From: Larus michahellis
Lineage: Eukaryota > Chordata > Aves > Charadriiformes > Laridae
Assembly: GCF_964199755.1 (NCBI RefSeq)
Contig: NC_133929.1
Span: 3,675,806-3,739,805 of the forward strand
Direction of reading: 5' to 3'
DNA length: 64,000 nucleotides
The notes under the pieces: generated by a model
What the model was told of the DNA's origin: nothing
What the model saw: the letters and a program-made list of their open reading frames with translations, nothing else
The model's database searches: none
Program-made: the position numbers and the translations under genes
Part shown: positions 22,721-32,790 of the stretch, piece by piece
Position numbering within the stretch: position 1 is the first letter of the stretch
How the letters are laid out: every line of letters begins with the position of its first letter

Positions 22721-23190
22721 TATACCACCTGAGTCTAACTGCTAGGACCAAGGTCCCTTTGCAGTGGGCGACTCCAGTGAGCCAATGGGTGACCCTTTTT
22801 GTATATCAATATGTATGTGTATGAACACAAAAATATATAAACACACAGACAAGGAGACAGAAAATATTTGGATCCAGTAAAATATATGAACACCCACAGT
22901 CATAAAAGCTAACGTGTATATCAGAAACACATATATAGAGAGGTGGATGAGAGAGAGGCTAGCCTATAGTTAAAATTTCCCTCTTCTCCAGCTTAGAGTA
23001 AATACTCACAATGCATCAGCATTCCTCAGCAGGCAGATAATTGAGACTCAAGGAGGTTGACTCGCCCTGGCCCTTTAACTCGAGTTGTTTACCTGAGCGG
23101 TGTCCCAACTCAGGGGAGATCCTGGTCACAGCCTGCTGCAATCCAGGAGAGCTCAAAGGGTCATGCTAGTGTCCTTTTTTAGGGGGTCCG
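22721..23190 (-). mobile_element. LTR-like remnant next to the ERV1 pol
   Basis: The minus strand near 23,100-23,165 matches the transcription-start region of the LTR at 8,216-8,751 (shared blocks gcagcaggct and aggatctcccc). It could be the 3' LTR end of the adjacent ERV1 provirus or an independent LTR. Boundaries are approximate and 22,721-22,930 shows nothing recognisable. Confidence 0.4.
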
Positions 23191-24309
23191 AGACAAATTA
23201 CTTTCATCAGGTCCTTTTCTACTCCCACCCAACTCTGACAATGGGATATTCTGGTACTTTCCACCAGTTGTGTAAGCCCAGAACTTGCTAGATCTTGAAG
23301 TTCTGGTATCACCCCTCTCTTTGGTCCACGATTCAGGTACTGTCAGGGGGTGATCGATTATCGATAATGTTTCCAAGTGATAGGGGACATGGGAACCAGG
23401 TGCGCTAAGGGGTTGCCATAACATTCTGGTCCATTGTCCTTCGCATTCTTTACTGTTTTATGTTGGGTTGTTACTTGGCCCAGGTAGGGGGAAATTGCCC
23501 CAAGAACCAAGTGACCTAAGGGGGTATGTGGGGATTCACTCTGGGTGTAATTAGTACCCTCATTAATGCTATGGGTAGAACATCTACCCATTTCATTTGG
23601 GTTTCCTGACGTACCTTGGGAATCTGTCTTTTTAGGGTTTGGTTCATTCTTTCTACTTCGCTGCTAGACTGTGGCCTCTAAGGAGTATGTAAATCCCATT
23701 TAGAAATTTGGAAACTCCCCGCACTGTTTCTGCAATAAAATGGGATCCATTATCAGAGGAAATACCTTCTGGAACACCAAATCTAGGGATGATTTCTTTC
23801 AATAAAATTCTAATTACCTCCGTTGCTTTGTTGGTATGACAGGGGAAAGCCTCTGGCCAACCAGAAAAGGTATCTACCATTACCAGTAGATGTATTAGTA
23901 TCCGTATTCCCCAGGAATTACCCCTTGTTTTAGAACTCCAGTCCAGCAGAGCTGTGTTTTTCGTCCGGTAGTTGGATTTTCCCACTCAAAGGCAAAGATG
24001 GTCTGGCTCTGTTCGTCCACAGGTATGCAGAAGAAGGCATCCTTTAAATCCAATACTGTAAAATAAGTATTACTGTTAGGGATTGTAGCAAGGAGGGTGT
24101 ACGTATTCGGAATCACAGAATGGATGTCTACCATCCTTGCATTAATTTCTCGTAAGTCCTGTACCAATCTATATTCCGAAGAATGAGGTTTCCTTACAGG
24201 TGAAATAGGAATATTAAATTCTGATTGACACTCCTGTAACAGTCCATGCTCTAAAAAGGAGCTTATTATAATTTCTAATACTTTCTGGGCCTCTAACTTA
24301 ATGGGATAC
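23191..24309 (-). pseudogene. ERV1 (gammaretrovirus-like) pol remnant: RT start and integrase
   Basis: On the minus strand, about 24,303-23,945 encodes the beginning of a gammaretrovirus-like reverse transcriptase (blocks LVQDLREIN and FTVLDLKDAFF, the first catalytic aspartate region). The reading then jumps to an integrase core (about 23,900-23,690, blocks VMVDTFSGWPEAF and SSDNGSHF). The RT second half, connection and RNase H are missing, so an internal deletion of more than 1 kb lies near 23,940. Frameshifts and stops follow to about 23,360. The part preceding RT is on the other side of the CR1 inserted at 24,310-28,848. The element cannot encode a functional polymerase. Confidence 0.8.
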
Positions 24310-24672
24310 TTTAGCCGCCGGGAGGCTAGCTCGTGCCGAAACCGGCAGCTCGGGGGCGGGCTGCTGGCGCGGCAGGGGCGGAGTCAGCGTCACACGCGGC
24401 AGCTCTAAACGGGTGGTCCCGGAGTGCAGCGGCCGGCCGCTGCGCACCCAGCACGCGGGTAGCCTGCGTGGGTCACCCAGGGCGGCACCGCAGTGCGAGC
24501 GAACGAACAAGGAGCAGCATTTTGTACGGTGGGTCACTGGAAGCCTTGAGTCTAAGGTAAGCAGAAGCTGGGCAACCACAAGCAGAGGAACATCGGCGTG
24601 CAAGGGCACCGGCTCAGGGCGCGAAGGAAGCGAACAGCAGAGATCCTCCATCTCCCGGCACGAGAAAAGAAC
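24310..24672 (+). promoter_or_regulatory. CR1 5' UTR, GC-rich, probable internal promoter
   Basis: This CpG-rich leader (for example 24,340-24,500) precedes ORF1 and differs sharply in composition from the AT-rich retroviral sequence on its left. In non-LTR retrotransposons the 5' UTR carries the promoter; that role is inferred here. The exact 5' end is uncertain by about 10 bases. Confidence 0.6.
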
Positions 24673-25749
24673 ATGGCTGCAAAACAGTCAAAAGCTGCTG
24701 CGAGGAAGAACGTGGGAACTCAGACTGAGCTCCTCTGCAAGCATGTGGCTGTGCAGGTCTCGGGCTGTAATGAATGCCTGAGTCTGGCACTGCTCCCACA
24801 GGGATCCAGAGACACTGTGTGCATACGGTGCGATCAAGTAAATGATCTGCTCAGGCAGGTGGCTGAACTGAAGGAAGAGGTAGAAAGGTTAAGAAGTATT
24901 AGGAACTGTGAAAACGAAATAGATTGGTGGAGCCATACCCTGAGGCAAAGGCAGCAGGAAGAGGCTCTATCAGAAGTGGATGACCCACTTCCCTCCTGTC
25001 ACCAGGCAGAAGGAGAGGACTCAAGGGATAAGGGGGAGTGGAGTCAGATCCCTCCTCGGAGAGGTAAGCGAAACCTCTCACGGCCCCCCTCACCATCCCA
25101 ACTGCCCTTACGTAATAGGTATGAGGCTCTGGAAATTGAGGACCAGGCGACTGAGGATGGAGAAGCTGATCCATCCAGTGAAATGCCCAGTGCTAGTCAC
25201 TCACCCCCACGCCTCAGGACGTCCTCAACAAAGAAAGAAAGAAGGGTTATTGTAGTAGGTGACTCCCTTCTGAGAGGAACAGAGGGTCCTATCTGTAGAC
25301 CGGACCCATCCCACAGGGAAGTCAGCTGCCTCCCTGGGGCCAGAATTAAGGACATACGGAGGAAACTCCCTTCCCTGGTCCAGTCATCAGATTACTATCC
25401 GCTACTGATATTTCAGGTAGGCAGTGACGAAGTAGGTACCAGAAGTCTGAGGGCAATGAAGAATGACTTTAGGGCCCTGGGACGGCTGGTTAAGGGATCG
25501 GGAGCACAAATAGTGTTCTCCTCTATCCCACCATTTGCAGGGGTAGACGAGGGGATAAATAGGAGGAGCCAGCAAATTAACTCCTGGCTCCGTGACTGGT
25601 GCGTCCGGCAGGACTTTGGCTTTTTTGAACATGGGCTGATCTACAGGAAACCAGGCATGCTGGCATCAGGCGGGGGAAGCCTAACCCGAAGGGGAAGAAA
25701 GAGACTGGGACAAGAATTAGCAGGGCTTATCCATAAGGCTTTAAACTAG
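24673..25749 (+). CDS. CR1 ORF1 protein, zinc-binding, coiled-coil and SGNH esterase-like domains
   Basis: This open frame of 358 codons starts at the ATG at 24,673; an upstream in-frame extension lacks ATG. CR1 ORF1 proteins bind the LINE RNA and form the retrotransposition particle. Visible features are Cys pairs C32-C35 and C50-C53 (a possible zinc-binding knuckle), a heptad-like leucine segment at about 54-76 (coiled coil), a charged linker, and an SGNH hydrolase-like domain from about residue 190 with the nucleophile block GDSLL (Ser198). The block usually read as GSND is GSDE here (Asp252 in place of Asn), and the usual FFDH block is FFEH (Glu319, His320). Two canonical active-site positions are therefore changed, although the frame is intact. 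ORF2 starts 5 bases after the stop in another frame. Confidence 0.85.
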   Translation: MAAKQSKAAARKNVGTQTELLCKHVAVQVSGCNECLSLALLPQGSRDTVCIRCDQVNDLLRQVAELKEEVERLRSIRNCENEIDWWSHTLRQRQQEEALSEVDDPLPSCHQAEGEDSRDKGEWSQIPPRRGKRNLSRPPSPSQLPLRNRYEALEIEDQATEDGEADPSSEMPSASHSPPRLRTSSTKKERRVIVVGDSLLRGTEGPICRPDPSHREVSCLPGARIKDIRRKLPSLVQSSDYYPLLIFQVGSDEVGTRSLRAMKNDFRALGRLVKGSGAQIVFSSIPPFAGVDEGINRRSQQINSWLRDWCVRQDFGFFEHGLIYRKPGMLASGGGSLTRRGRKRLGQELAGLIHKALN

Positions 25750-25754
25750 GTTTG

Positions 25755-28700
25755 ATGGGGGATGGGGACGAAACCAGGATCACAAAAGTGGTGCCTGGGA
25801 GCAACATAGCAGTGCTCATGGGTAAAAGTGATAGCAAGGTCTTGCAGCCTGTCTCAGCGATGGTGGGGGATAGTGAATTGTGTGGCAGCATAGACACAAG
25901 GAGTAGTGATAATTTGGTAACTACAGTAGTGTCCGAGAATGATCAGGTGCAAATCAGGGCCTGTCCCCCCAAGAAAGTGGCAGGACAATTAACCCAACTG
26001 AAGTGCATCTACACTAATGCACGCAGCATGGGGAATAAACAGGAGGAGCTGGAGGCCATCGTGCAGCAGGGAAACTATGATGTGGTTGCCATCACGGAAA
26101 CGTGGTGGGAAGACACACACAAGTGGAGTGCTGTAATTGATGGCTACCAGCTTTTCAGAAGAGATAGGCAAGGGAAGAGAGGTGGTGGGGTGGCCCTCTA
26201 TGTTAGGGGCGGTTTTGAATGTCTAGAACTCAACAGTGTGAATGACAGTGTTGAGTGTGTATGGATAAAAATCGAGGGGAAGGCCAACAAGGCAGATATC
26301 GTGATGGGAGTTTGTTATAGACCCCCTAATCAGGATGTAGAAACCGATGAAGTATTCTATAAGCGGCTGGCAGAGGTCTCGCGATCATCTGCCCTTGTTC
26401 TTGTGGGGGATTTCAACTTCCCGGATGTCCGCTGGGAATACTACACAGCAGAGAGGGAACAGTCCCGGAGGTTCCTGGAGTGTGTGGAAGACAACTTCCT
26501 AACACAGCTGGTGAAGGAGCCTACTAGGGGAGGTGCCCTACTGGACCTACTGTTTGTTAACAGAGAAGGTCTTGTGGGGGATGTAAAGGTTGGAGGTCGT
26601 CTTGGGCAGAGTGATCATGAAATGATAGAGTTTTCAATTCTTGGTGAAGGGAGGCGGGGAGCCAGCAAAACTGCCACCTTGGATTTCCGAAGGGCAGACT
26701 TTAGCCTGTTTAGGAGCATGGTTGAGAGTGTCCCTTGGGAGGCAGCTTTGAAGAGCAAAGGTGCCCAGGAAGGCTGGTCATACTTCAAGCAGGTGCTCTT
26801 AGAAGCACGGGAGAAGGCCATCCCCACGTCCCGAAAGACGAGCCGACGGGGAAGAAGGCCAGCCTGGCTAAATAGAGAGCTTTGGCTGGACCTCAGGAAA
26901 AAAAGGAAGGCTTACATTCTCTGGAAAAGGGGCTCAGCAACTTATGAGGATTATCAAGATATAACAAAGCTATGCAGGGGGAAGATTAGAAGGGCCAAAG
27001 CTCAATCAGAACTCAGCTTGGCCACTGCAGTTAAAGACAACAAGAAGAGATTTTTCCAGTATATCAACAGAAAAAGGAAAACTAGGGAAAATATAGGTCC
27101 ACTGATGAATGAGACGGGTGCCCTAGTGGTGGAAGACACAGAGAAGGCAGAGCTACTGAATGCCTTCTTTTCTTCGGTCTTCACTGATAAAGCCGTCCCT
27201 CACGAATCCCATACCCTGGAGGCAAGGGGGAAGGTCTGGAGAGAGGAAGATTTTCCCTTAGTTGAGGAGGACCGGGTCAGAGACCACTTGGCCAAGCTGG
27301 ACATTCATAAATCCATGGGCCCTGACGGGATGCACCCGCGAGTGCTGAGAGAGCTGGCAGATGTTATCGCTAGACCACTCTCCATCGTCTTTGCAAGGTC
27401 ATGGGGAACAGGAGAGGTGCCTGAGGACTGGAGGAAGGCTGACATCACTCCAATCTTCAAAAAAGGCAAGAAGGAGGACCCAGGGAACTACAGGCCGGTT
27501 AGTCTCACCTCCGTCCCTGGGAAGGTAATGGAGCGACTCATTCTGGATGTCGTCTCCAAACACGTAGAGGAACAGGAAGTTATTGGAAGTGGTCAGCATG
27601 GATTTACCAAGGGCAAATCATGCCTGACCAATCTGATAGCTTTCTATGATGTTATAACGGGTTGGCTGGATGAGGGGAGAGCCATAGATGTCATCTACCT
27701 TGACCTTAGCAAGGCTTTTGACACTGTCCCCCATAACATCCTCATTAGGAAGCTGAGGAAGTATGGGCTAGACGAGGTGACAGTGAGGTGGATCGAGAGC
27801 TGGCTGAGTGACAGAACTCAGAGGGTTGTGATCAGCGGCACAGAGTCCAGTTGGAGGCCTGTAACGAGTGGTGTCCCTCAGGGGTCAATACTTGGACCAA
27901 TTTTGTTCAATATATTCATTAATGACCTAGATGAGGGGACAGAGTGTATCCTCAGCAAGTTTGCTGATGATACCAAGCTGGGAGGGGTGGCCGACACTCC
28001 AGAGGGCCGTGCTGCCATCCAGCGTGACCTGGACAGGCTGGAGAGCTGGGCAGAGAAGAACCTAATGAGGTTCAACAAAAGCAAGTGCAAGGTCCTGCAC
28101 CTGGGAAGGAAGAATGCCAAGCACCAGTATAGGTTAGGGGCGGACATGCTGGGAAGCAGCTCTGAGGAGAAGGACCTGGGGGTCCTGGTAGACAGCAAAT
28201 TATCCATGAGCCAACAGTGTGCCCTTGTCGCCAAGAAGGCCAATGGCATCCTGGGCTGCATAGGGAAGACTGTGGCCAGTAGGTCGAGGGAGGTCATTCT
28301 CCCCCTCTACTCTGCACTGGTGAGGCCACAACTGGAGTACTGTGTCCAGTTTTGGGCTCCCCAGTTCAAGAGGGACAGGGAACTACTGGAGCGAGTCCAG
28401 TGTAGGGCAACCAAGGTGATTATGGGACTGGAGCACCTCCCTTATGAGGAAAGGCTGAAAGAGCTGGGACTCTTTAGCCTGGAGAAGAGAAGGTTGAGGG
28501 GGGACCTGATTAATGTTTACAAGTATCTAAAGGGTGGGTTTAAGGAGGACGGAGCCAGGCTCTTTTCAATGGTTCCCAGCGACAGGACAAGGGGCAATGG
28601 GCACAAGCTAGAACATAGGAAGTTCCGTTCAAATACACGGAAAAACTTCTTTACGGTGAGGGTGACAGAGCACTGGAACAGGCTGCCCAGGGAGGTTGTG

Positions 28701-28763
28701 GAGTCCCCTTCTCTGGAGATTTTCAAGACCCGCCTGGACGCAGCCCTGAGGGATGTGCTTTAG
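25755..28763 (+). CDS. CR1 ORF2 protein: endonuclease and reverse transcriptase, intact
   Basis: This uninterrupted frame of 1,002 codons starts at the ATG at 25,755. The APE-type endonuclease comes first, with Asn88 in the [10 protein letters not shown] block, Glu115 in ITETWW, Asp219 and Asn221 in VGDFN, and Ser286-Asp287-His288. Next is a basic linker ([13 protein letters not shown]), then the reverse transcriptase with [32 protein letters not shown] and the catalytic FADD at residues 736-739 (27,960-27,971). A conserved C-terminal region ends with [11 protein letters not shown]. The enzyme nicks DNA and copies LINE RNA at the nick in the nucleus. All catalytic residues I can check are present, so it could encode an active enzyme. 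Restart after the ORF1 stop (5 bases upstream) is the likely translation mode. Confidence 0.9.
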   Translation: MGDGDETRITKVVPGSNIAVLMGKSDSKVLQPVSAMVGDSELCGSIDTRSSDNLVTTVVSENDQVQIRACPPKKVAGQLTQLKCIYTNARSMGNKQEELEAIVQQGNYDVVAITETWWEDTHKWSAVIDGYQLFRRDRQGKRGGGVALYVRGGFECLELNSVNDSVECVWIKIEGKANKADIVMGVCYRPPNQDVETDEVFYKRLAEVSRSSALVLVGDFNFPDVRWEYYTAEREQSRRFLECVEDNFLTQLVKEPTRGGALLDLLFVNREGLVGDVKVGGRLGQSDHEMIEFSILGEGRRGASKTATLDFRRADFSLFRSMVESVPWEAALKSKGAQEGWSYFKQVLLEAREKAIPTSRKTSRRGRRPAWLNRELWLDLRKKRKAYILWKRGSATYEDYQDITKLCRGKIRRAKAQSELSLATAVKDNKKRFFQYINRKRKTRENIGPLMNETGALVVEDTEKAELLNAFFSSVFTDKAVPHESHTLEARGKVWREEDFPLVEEDRVRDHLAKLDIHKSMGPDGMHPRVLRELADVIARPLSIVFARSWGTGEVPEDWRKADITPIFKKGKKEDPGNYRPVSLTSVPGKVMERLILDVVSKHVEEQEVIGSGQHGFTKGKSCLTNLIAFYDVITGWLDEGRAIDVIYLDLSKAFDTVPHNILIRKLRKYGLDEVTVRWIESWLSDRTQRVVISGTESSWRPVTSGVPQGSILGPILFNIFINDLDEGTECILSKFADDTKLGGVADTPEGRAAIQRDLDRLESWAEKNLMRFNKSKCKVLHLGRKNAKHQYRLGADMLGSSSEEKDLGVLVDSKLSMSQQCALVAKKANGILGCIGKTVASRSREVILPLYSALVRPQLEYCVQFWAPQFKRDRELLERVQCRATKVIMGLEHLPYEERLKELGLFSLEKRRLRGDLINVYKYLKGGFKEDGARLFSMVPSDRTRGNGHKLEHRKFRSNTRKNFFTVRVTEHWNRLPREVVESPSLEIFKTRLDAALRDVL

Positions 28764-28848
28764 GCAGTCCTGCTCTAGCAGGGGAGTTGGACTAGATGAT
28801 CTCTAGAGGTCCCTTCCAACTCTGAAGATTCCGTGATTCCGTGATTCC

Positions 28849-29350
28849 TGGTTTCAGTTCAGTTTTTACCAGAGTCACATTCTTTGCTCATCCAGGTATC
28901 TTCAATGCCCACATCAGAGGTATGACTGCATTCAATATTTCCTCTGGAATATGCATTTCTTCGTTGGGATCCTTTTTGGTTAACAGACATATCTGGGCTT
29001 TCCAGGCAGCTTCTGGAGGAATATGTAACTGAACAGAGTCTTCAGAAAAGGTTAGTTGTGCATTCAGTTTGCAAAGTAAATCCCATCCAAGCAAGGGGAG
29101 GGGGCATTCTGGCATATAGAGGAACTCATGAACTAATTTACTATCTCCAATTGAACATTCCATAGGCTGTAAAAATGGCCTTAAAGTCTTTTTCCCTGTT
29201 GCACCAACAACGCTTATCTTAGTTTTACTCAAGGGTCCCTTACAGCTAGTTACAACAGAGTATGTGGCTCTGCTGTCAATGAAAAAATCTATTATTTCAT
29301 TCCCCAGCTTAACTGGAACCAGAGGATCGGCTGGGAAAACTTCAATAAAT
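28849..29350 (-). pseudogene. ERV1 protease and start of pol
   Basis: The minus strand encodes a gammaretrovirus-like aspartic protease. The active-site triplet region reads Asp-Ser-Arg-Ala (29,277 to 29,266) where Asp-Ser/Thr-Gly-Ala is expected, so the essential glycine is lost. The frame is open from 29,232 to 28,888 (block GWDLLCKL) and then meets a TGA near 28,885. The following residues belong to the start of RT and are cut off by the CR1 inserted at 28,848. The frame continues the pol remnant at 24,309-23,191. Confidence 0.75.
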
Positions 29351-30679
29351 TCCTCCAGTTCCCTTCAGTCCAATCCAATCTCTGCCATGACCCCCATCAC
29401 TTGTCTGATCTTTCTTTCCTGACTGCTCAAAAGGCGCGGACACTCTCTCTTCCAATGTCCCTCTTGCCTACAATATGCACACTGATTTGGTCCCAGGGGA
29501 ATGGCACAATGATTTCCATTACAATTCTCACAGTTCCTTCCTCGGCCCTGAGATCCACTCTGCATATTTCCTCTACATCTCCCTGCTTCTTGTCCTCCGG
29601 TCAAGGCAGCCAGCAAAGAAGCCTGCAGCCTTGCTTGTCCTTGCTTCTCCTTCTCTTCTACTTCATCCTGATTATTATGCACCTTATACGCACTTGACAA
29701 TAGCTGTGAGATTGTCATGCCATCTGTGCCCTCCACCTTCTGCAATTTCTTTCTTATATCTGTTGCCGCTTGGCCAATAAACAGCATGTTAAACAACTTT
29801 AAATTACTAGCATCCTCTGGATCCAGATCTGTTCGTTTCTGAGCTGCTTCACACAATCTCTCATAAAAAGCTGCCGATGTTTCCTTATCTCCCTGCTTTA
29901 CCTCATACAGCTTAGACTAATTTTTGCATTTCTCAACTCCATGCTGAATCCCGTATAAAATTAACTTCTGATATTCCTTTACCCTTTGTAATCCTCCGCT
30001 TGTATTCAGATCCCACCCCGGGTCCTCTTTTGGGAGATAACTATCGACAGCAGGCACTCCCCCATGCAGTTCGGTCAGTCCCTCTCTAGCCTTTTCCAAA
30101 ACCGTTCTCTTTTCCTCAGAGTTAAGCAAATATTCCAGAAGAACCTGTCCATCTCCCCAATTAGGATTATGAGTCATCATTAGAGTTTTAACTGTACTAT
30201 GCATTTTCTCTGAGTTACTTTGGTAAGGTCCAACCGCCTGTTTCCAGTTCAATAAATCAGAAGTAGTAAAAGGTACATGCATGTATACTGGTGTTCCTTC
30301 AGGCCCTACAGCCTGTCTGAGGGGAGCTTGAATTATGGGTCTCTGTCCCCTTGTTCTTCCAGCTATGGGGCTTGTAATTTTGTCTCCCTCATCATTTAAA
30401 CTGTCAGATTTTGGTCGGCCCAGGGGAGCTACCAACAGCTGGATATCCTCATCCGTATCTTCCAATTCAGCTTCTTTCAATTTATGACTGGTATAACAAG
30501 CATTTTCCCTTTTACTCTCTTTCTTACTTAACTCATATATTCCAATTTGATGTTTAGAATCCACCAGACCACATTTTATCCGAGCATCCCAATAATTTCT
30601 TAAAGCAAAGAACATATTCACATAAGGTATTTCATCCCATTTTTCAGTTCTCAGACAAAACAACATCAATTGCAATATA

Positions 30680-30685
30680 GTATTG
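30680..30685. repeat. Target site duplication gtattg, left copy
   Basis: The six bases gtattg here recur at 31,103-31,108 and bracket the LTR at 30,686-31,102. Alpha- and betaretrovirus-type integrases duplicate six bases, which matches the assignment of this LTR to that group. Confidence 0.85.
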
Positions 30686-31102
30686 TGTTGGAGTGGGAGA
30701 CGGACCCGGAGTAACGATGGAGTCTCAATATGAGTATGATCGTTCTCCCTTTATTCAAGTTTTCACAGAGTATATAGAGACAGGCAATAAGAGCACGCGC
30801 TAGCGGCAGCTATATGATTGGTTTACAACCTATGTTTATGTGATTAAGGCAATTATTTCATTGGTACACGTCCTGTGTCCACCCCTTGCTATGTAGCACA
30901 ACTAACTTTCTCTATTCACAGATGTGGTTTCTCTTATCTTGTTTACCGCCTTGTTACTTCTGCTCCTTGAAGAATTTCAAGGAGAGTTCACGGTCACATT
31001 CGGGCCTGTAGTTAAACAGGCTTCTCCTCAAGGCTCATGTGAAAGGCTGGATTGTTCATCGCAATCAGGTCATGTCCCTTCTCACTCAGCCATTCCTCCA
31101 CA
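30686..31102 (-). mobile_element. Solo LTR (ERVK / alpharetrovirus-like), 417 bp, in ERV1 gag
   Basis: It begins tgttggag and ends cctccaca, giving imperfect TG...CA inverted ends, and is flanked by 6-base duplications gtattg (30,680-30,685 and 31,103-31,108). The word ctttatt near 30,749 is the reverse complement of an AATAAAG polyA signal, which orients the LTR on the minus strand. It interrupts the matrix coding region of the ERV1 gag, so it is younger than that provirus. Confidence 0.9.
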
Positions 31103-31108
31103 GTATTG
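31103..31108. repeat. Target site duplication gtattg, right copy
   Basis: Partner of 30,680-30,685. The gag reading resumes directly after it. Confidence 0.85.
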
Positions 31109-31293
31109 TATTTTAAAGATCCATTTTCAGGCCAATTTTCACCCTCTTCCAATTTATATTGTGGCCACCATTGATTACAATATCATATTAACATATTTTT
31201 AGTCATGGGATCCCCTCCAAATTTATTCCAATTTTTCAGGATGCATCCTAGAGGAGAGCAAGGGGGTGTCTCATGGGAAGCAGCAGCGCCCAT

Positions 31294-31767
31294 TTCAGTA
31301 CCGAAAAAGATTACACAATGTCTCTACACACACTAAAATGAGGGACGTCTCCCATCGTTTATCAAATTTAAGCTCCTGGTGCGGGACTCTCCCACCTAGT
31401 GTTGAGAGCTGACCGAACCGAACCCAATGTGTACATGAATCGAAACAATTTAAATGAGGGACGTTTCCCTTCATTTTTAAAACAATGTGTAGAGGCAAAC
31501 TTCAAACAAAACAGATATTACTTAAGCGCCGCAATGTTAAGAGCAATTTTTACCAAGTGGTACCTGCTACCCAAGAGATTTCACCCCTATACCCCTTTCC
31601 TCGTATTTGCTTTTCAGTAGCATTGCACCATTGTGTCGCTTACTGCCCGACTGCAGGAGAGGAGCCCATGGAATCCCTGATGAAAAGGTCGGTGTGCGCT
31701 GGAATCCAGTCGGGTCGCTGCTCCTTGTCGGGTACAGCAAGACGATCTGGGCAAGGTTGTCAGCACA
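31294..31767 (-). other. ERV1 leader (untranslated region between primer site and gag)
   Basis: This stretch lies between the gag ATG (31,293) and the primer-binding site (31,768), the position of the packaging leader in a retrovirus. No coding feature is evident. Confidence 0.55.
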
Positions 31768-31785
31768 GTCCCACCTGGGGTGCCA
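31768..31785 (-). promoter_or_regulatory. ERV1 primer-binding site, matches tRNA-Arg 3' end
   Basis: On the plus strand these 18 bases read gtcccacctggggtgcca, which is the 3' end of a tRNA-Arg (CCU type) with its CCA as I recall it. On the retroviral minus strand it is the complementary primer site, five bases from the LTR end at 31,791. This suggests an ERV-R-type element. The tRNA match is from memory. Confidence 0.6.
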
Positions 31786-31790
31786 GAAAC

Positions 31791-32166
31791 TGTTGTCCCA
31801 AAGCGGGGTTGTTTACCCGGTGTGCAGATGCCAATATACACACAGAGTAGAGGTATTATCTATTTACTTCATTTCTGCAGAGATGGGTGCTAGGTGGTAA
31901 TCCACAAAGCTAGCACACTGGCCTATGAGCTCCTCAGAATATTTATATGGTTCAAAACACAGAAATACACAAACTTAATTAAAATTAGTGGTTAGTACCT
32001 TATCTTAACAATTTCTATTGATTAGTACAGTCTCTCACTTTCATTTAAAGTTACAAGGTCCTTTAACTGATGTGCACATGCTCCAGTACCGTGGGAGGGT
32101 AGTCCAATTCAGTCTCCAATTGAGTCAGTGGTCGCGATCTCCCACTGCCACCCATACCTTTCTCCC
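31791..32166 (-). mobile_element. 5' LTR of the minus-strand ERV1 provirus
   Basis: In retroviral sense it ends ...gggacaaca at 31,791, next to the primer site. A TATA-like tataaat lies on the minus strand near 31,945. The U5 end resembles the end of the LTR at 55,190-55,722 (shared acctct-ctctgtgtgt and gggtaaa blocks), so both belong to one family. The outer end is uncertain and abuts another LTR at 32,167. Confidence 0.7.
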
Positions 32167-32790
32167 AGTGTTATGGTTTGAGAAACCCCATAACAATTTA
32201 TTGTTGTTTAGACAATTATTCTATCACCCAATGACCCCTCCCCACCCAGAAAGGGGAATTGGGGAAAGCAAGGAAACACAAGGGTTGAAATATAAATAGA
32301 TTTAATAGAATAAAACTAAATAATTAACAATAATACTAAAGAACCAGTATTAATCCCGATACTAATATAAGATACGCAAGAATTATACTCAGCCAATTAT
32401 ACCAGCAGGAAGCTGTGCACTCTCAACAGCAGACAACAAATGTCAGACACTGCGAGCGCAACGGCTTTGGGAAGAAGGGAAGGCCTCAAGGGACTGGCAC
32501 CATGGCAAGAAGTTCTTTGGACTGCCGCCATCAAGGGAGAGAGAGACTATGCAGCAAACTTTCTAATTTATATTGAATGTGACGTTCATGGTATGAAATA
32601 ATCCTGTTGGCCAGCCCGGGTCAAGTGCCCGGGCCTTGCTCCTCCTCATCCCTGCACTTGGCAAGGCTTGAAAACACTGAGACCTTGAATCCCACAGAGC
32701 CTAGCTGGCTATAAAGTAAATATTTTCACGAATTCAGACACTAGAGTCTTCCAAAAGTGGAGTTTTCCCAAGCCTTAGAAGAGAAGTTAG
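32167..32790 (+). mobile_element. LTR of another ERV family (starts TGTTATGGTTTGAG), copy 1
   Basis: It starts tgttatggtttgagaaacc, a beginning seen in avian ERVL LTRs. Positions 32,379-32,790 match 39,086-39,495 at roughly 88 percent by eye (for example tactcagccaattata and catggtatgaaataatcctg). It is cut on the right by a 5'-truncated CR1. Strand is uncertain. Confidence 0.6.

Larger units (their letters stand above)
24310..28848 (+). mobile_element. Near full-length CR1 LINE with two open reading frames
   Basis: It contains a GC-rich 5' UTR (24,310-24,672), ORF1 (24,673-25,749), ORF2 (25,755-28,763) and a short 3' UTR ending in attccgtg repeats (28,828-28,848). It sits in the pol gene of a minus-strand ERV1, and the retroviral reading resumes on both sides. 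Most CR1 copies are severely 5' truncated, so a complete copy with no internal stop is unusual and suggests recent activity of this subfamily. No clear target duplication was found, and a few codons of the host ERV seem lost at the junction. Confidence 0.9.
29365..31293 (-). pseudogene. ERV1 gag remnant (matrix, capsid, nucleocapsid), split by a solo LTR
   Basis: The minus strand has an ATG at 31,293-31,291 followed by Gly-Ala, a typical N-myristoylation start for a retroviral matrix. An in-frame TGA lies near 31,187. The frame is then interrupted by a solo LTR (30,686-31,102) and resumes at about 30,675 through capsid (30,675-29,917) and nucleocapsid (29,856-29,365). The nucleocapsid holds one CCHC zinc knuckle, C-x2-C-x4-H-x4-C, near 29,480-29,440, as in gammaretroviruses. 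A stop or shift lies between 29,917 and 29,856. Gag forms the virus core; this copy is disabled by the stop, the LTR insertion and the frame break. Confidence 0.8.

Noticed and set aside
25752..25754. TTG as a start of CR1 ORF2
   Set aside because: An ATG follows directly at 25,755 and is the more plausible start.
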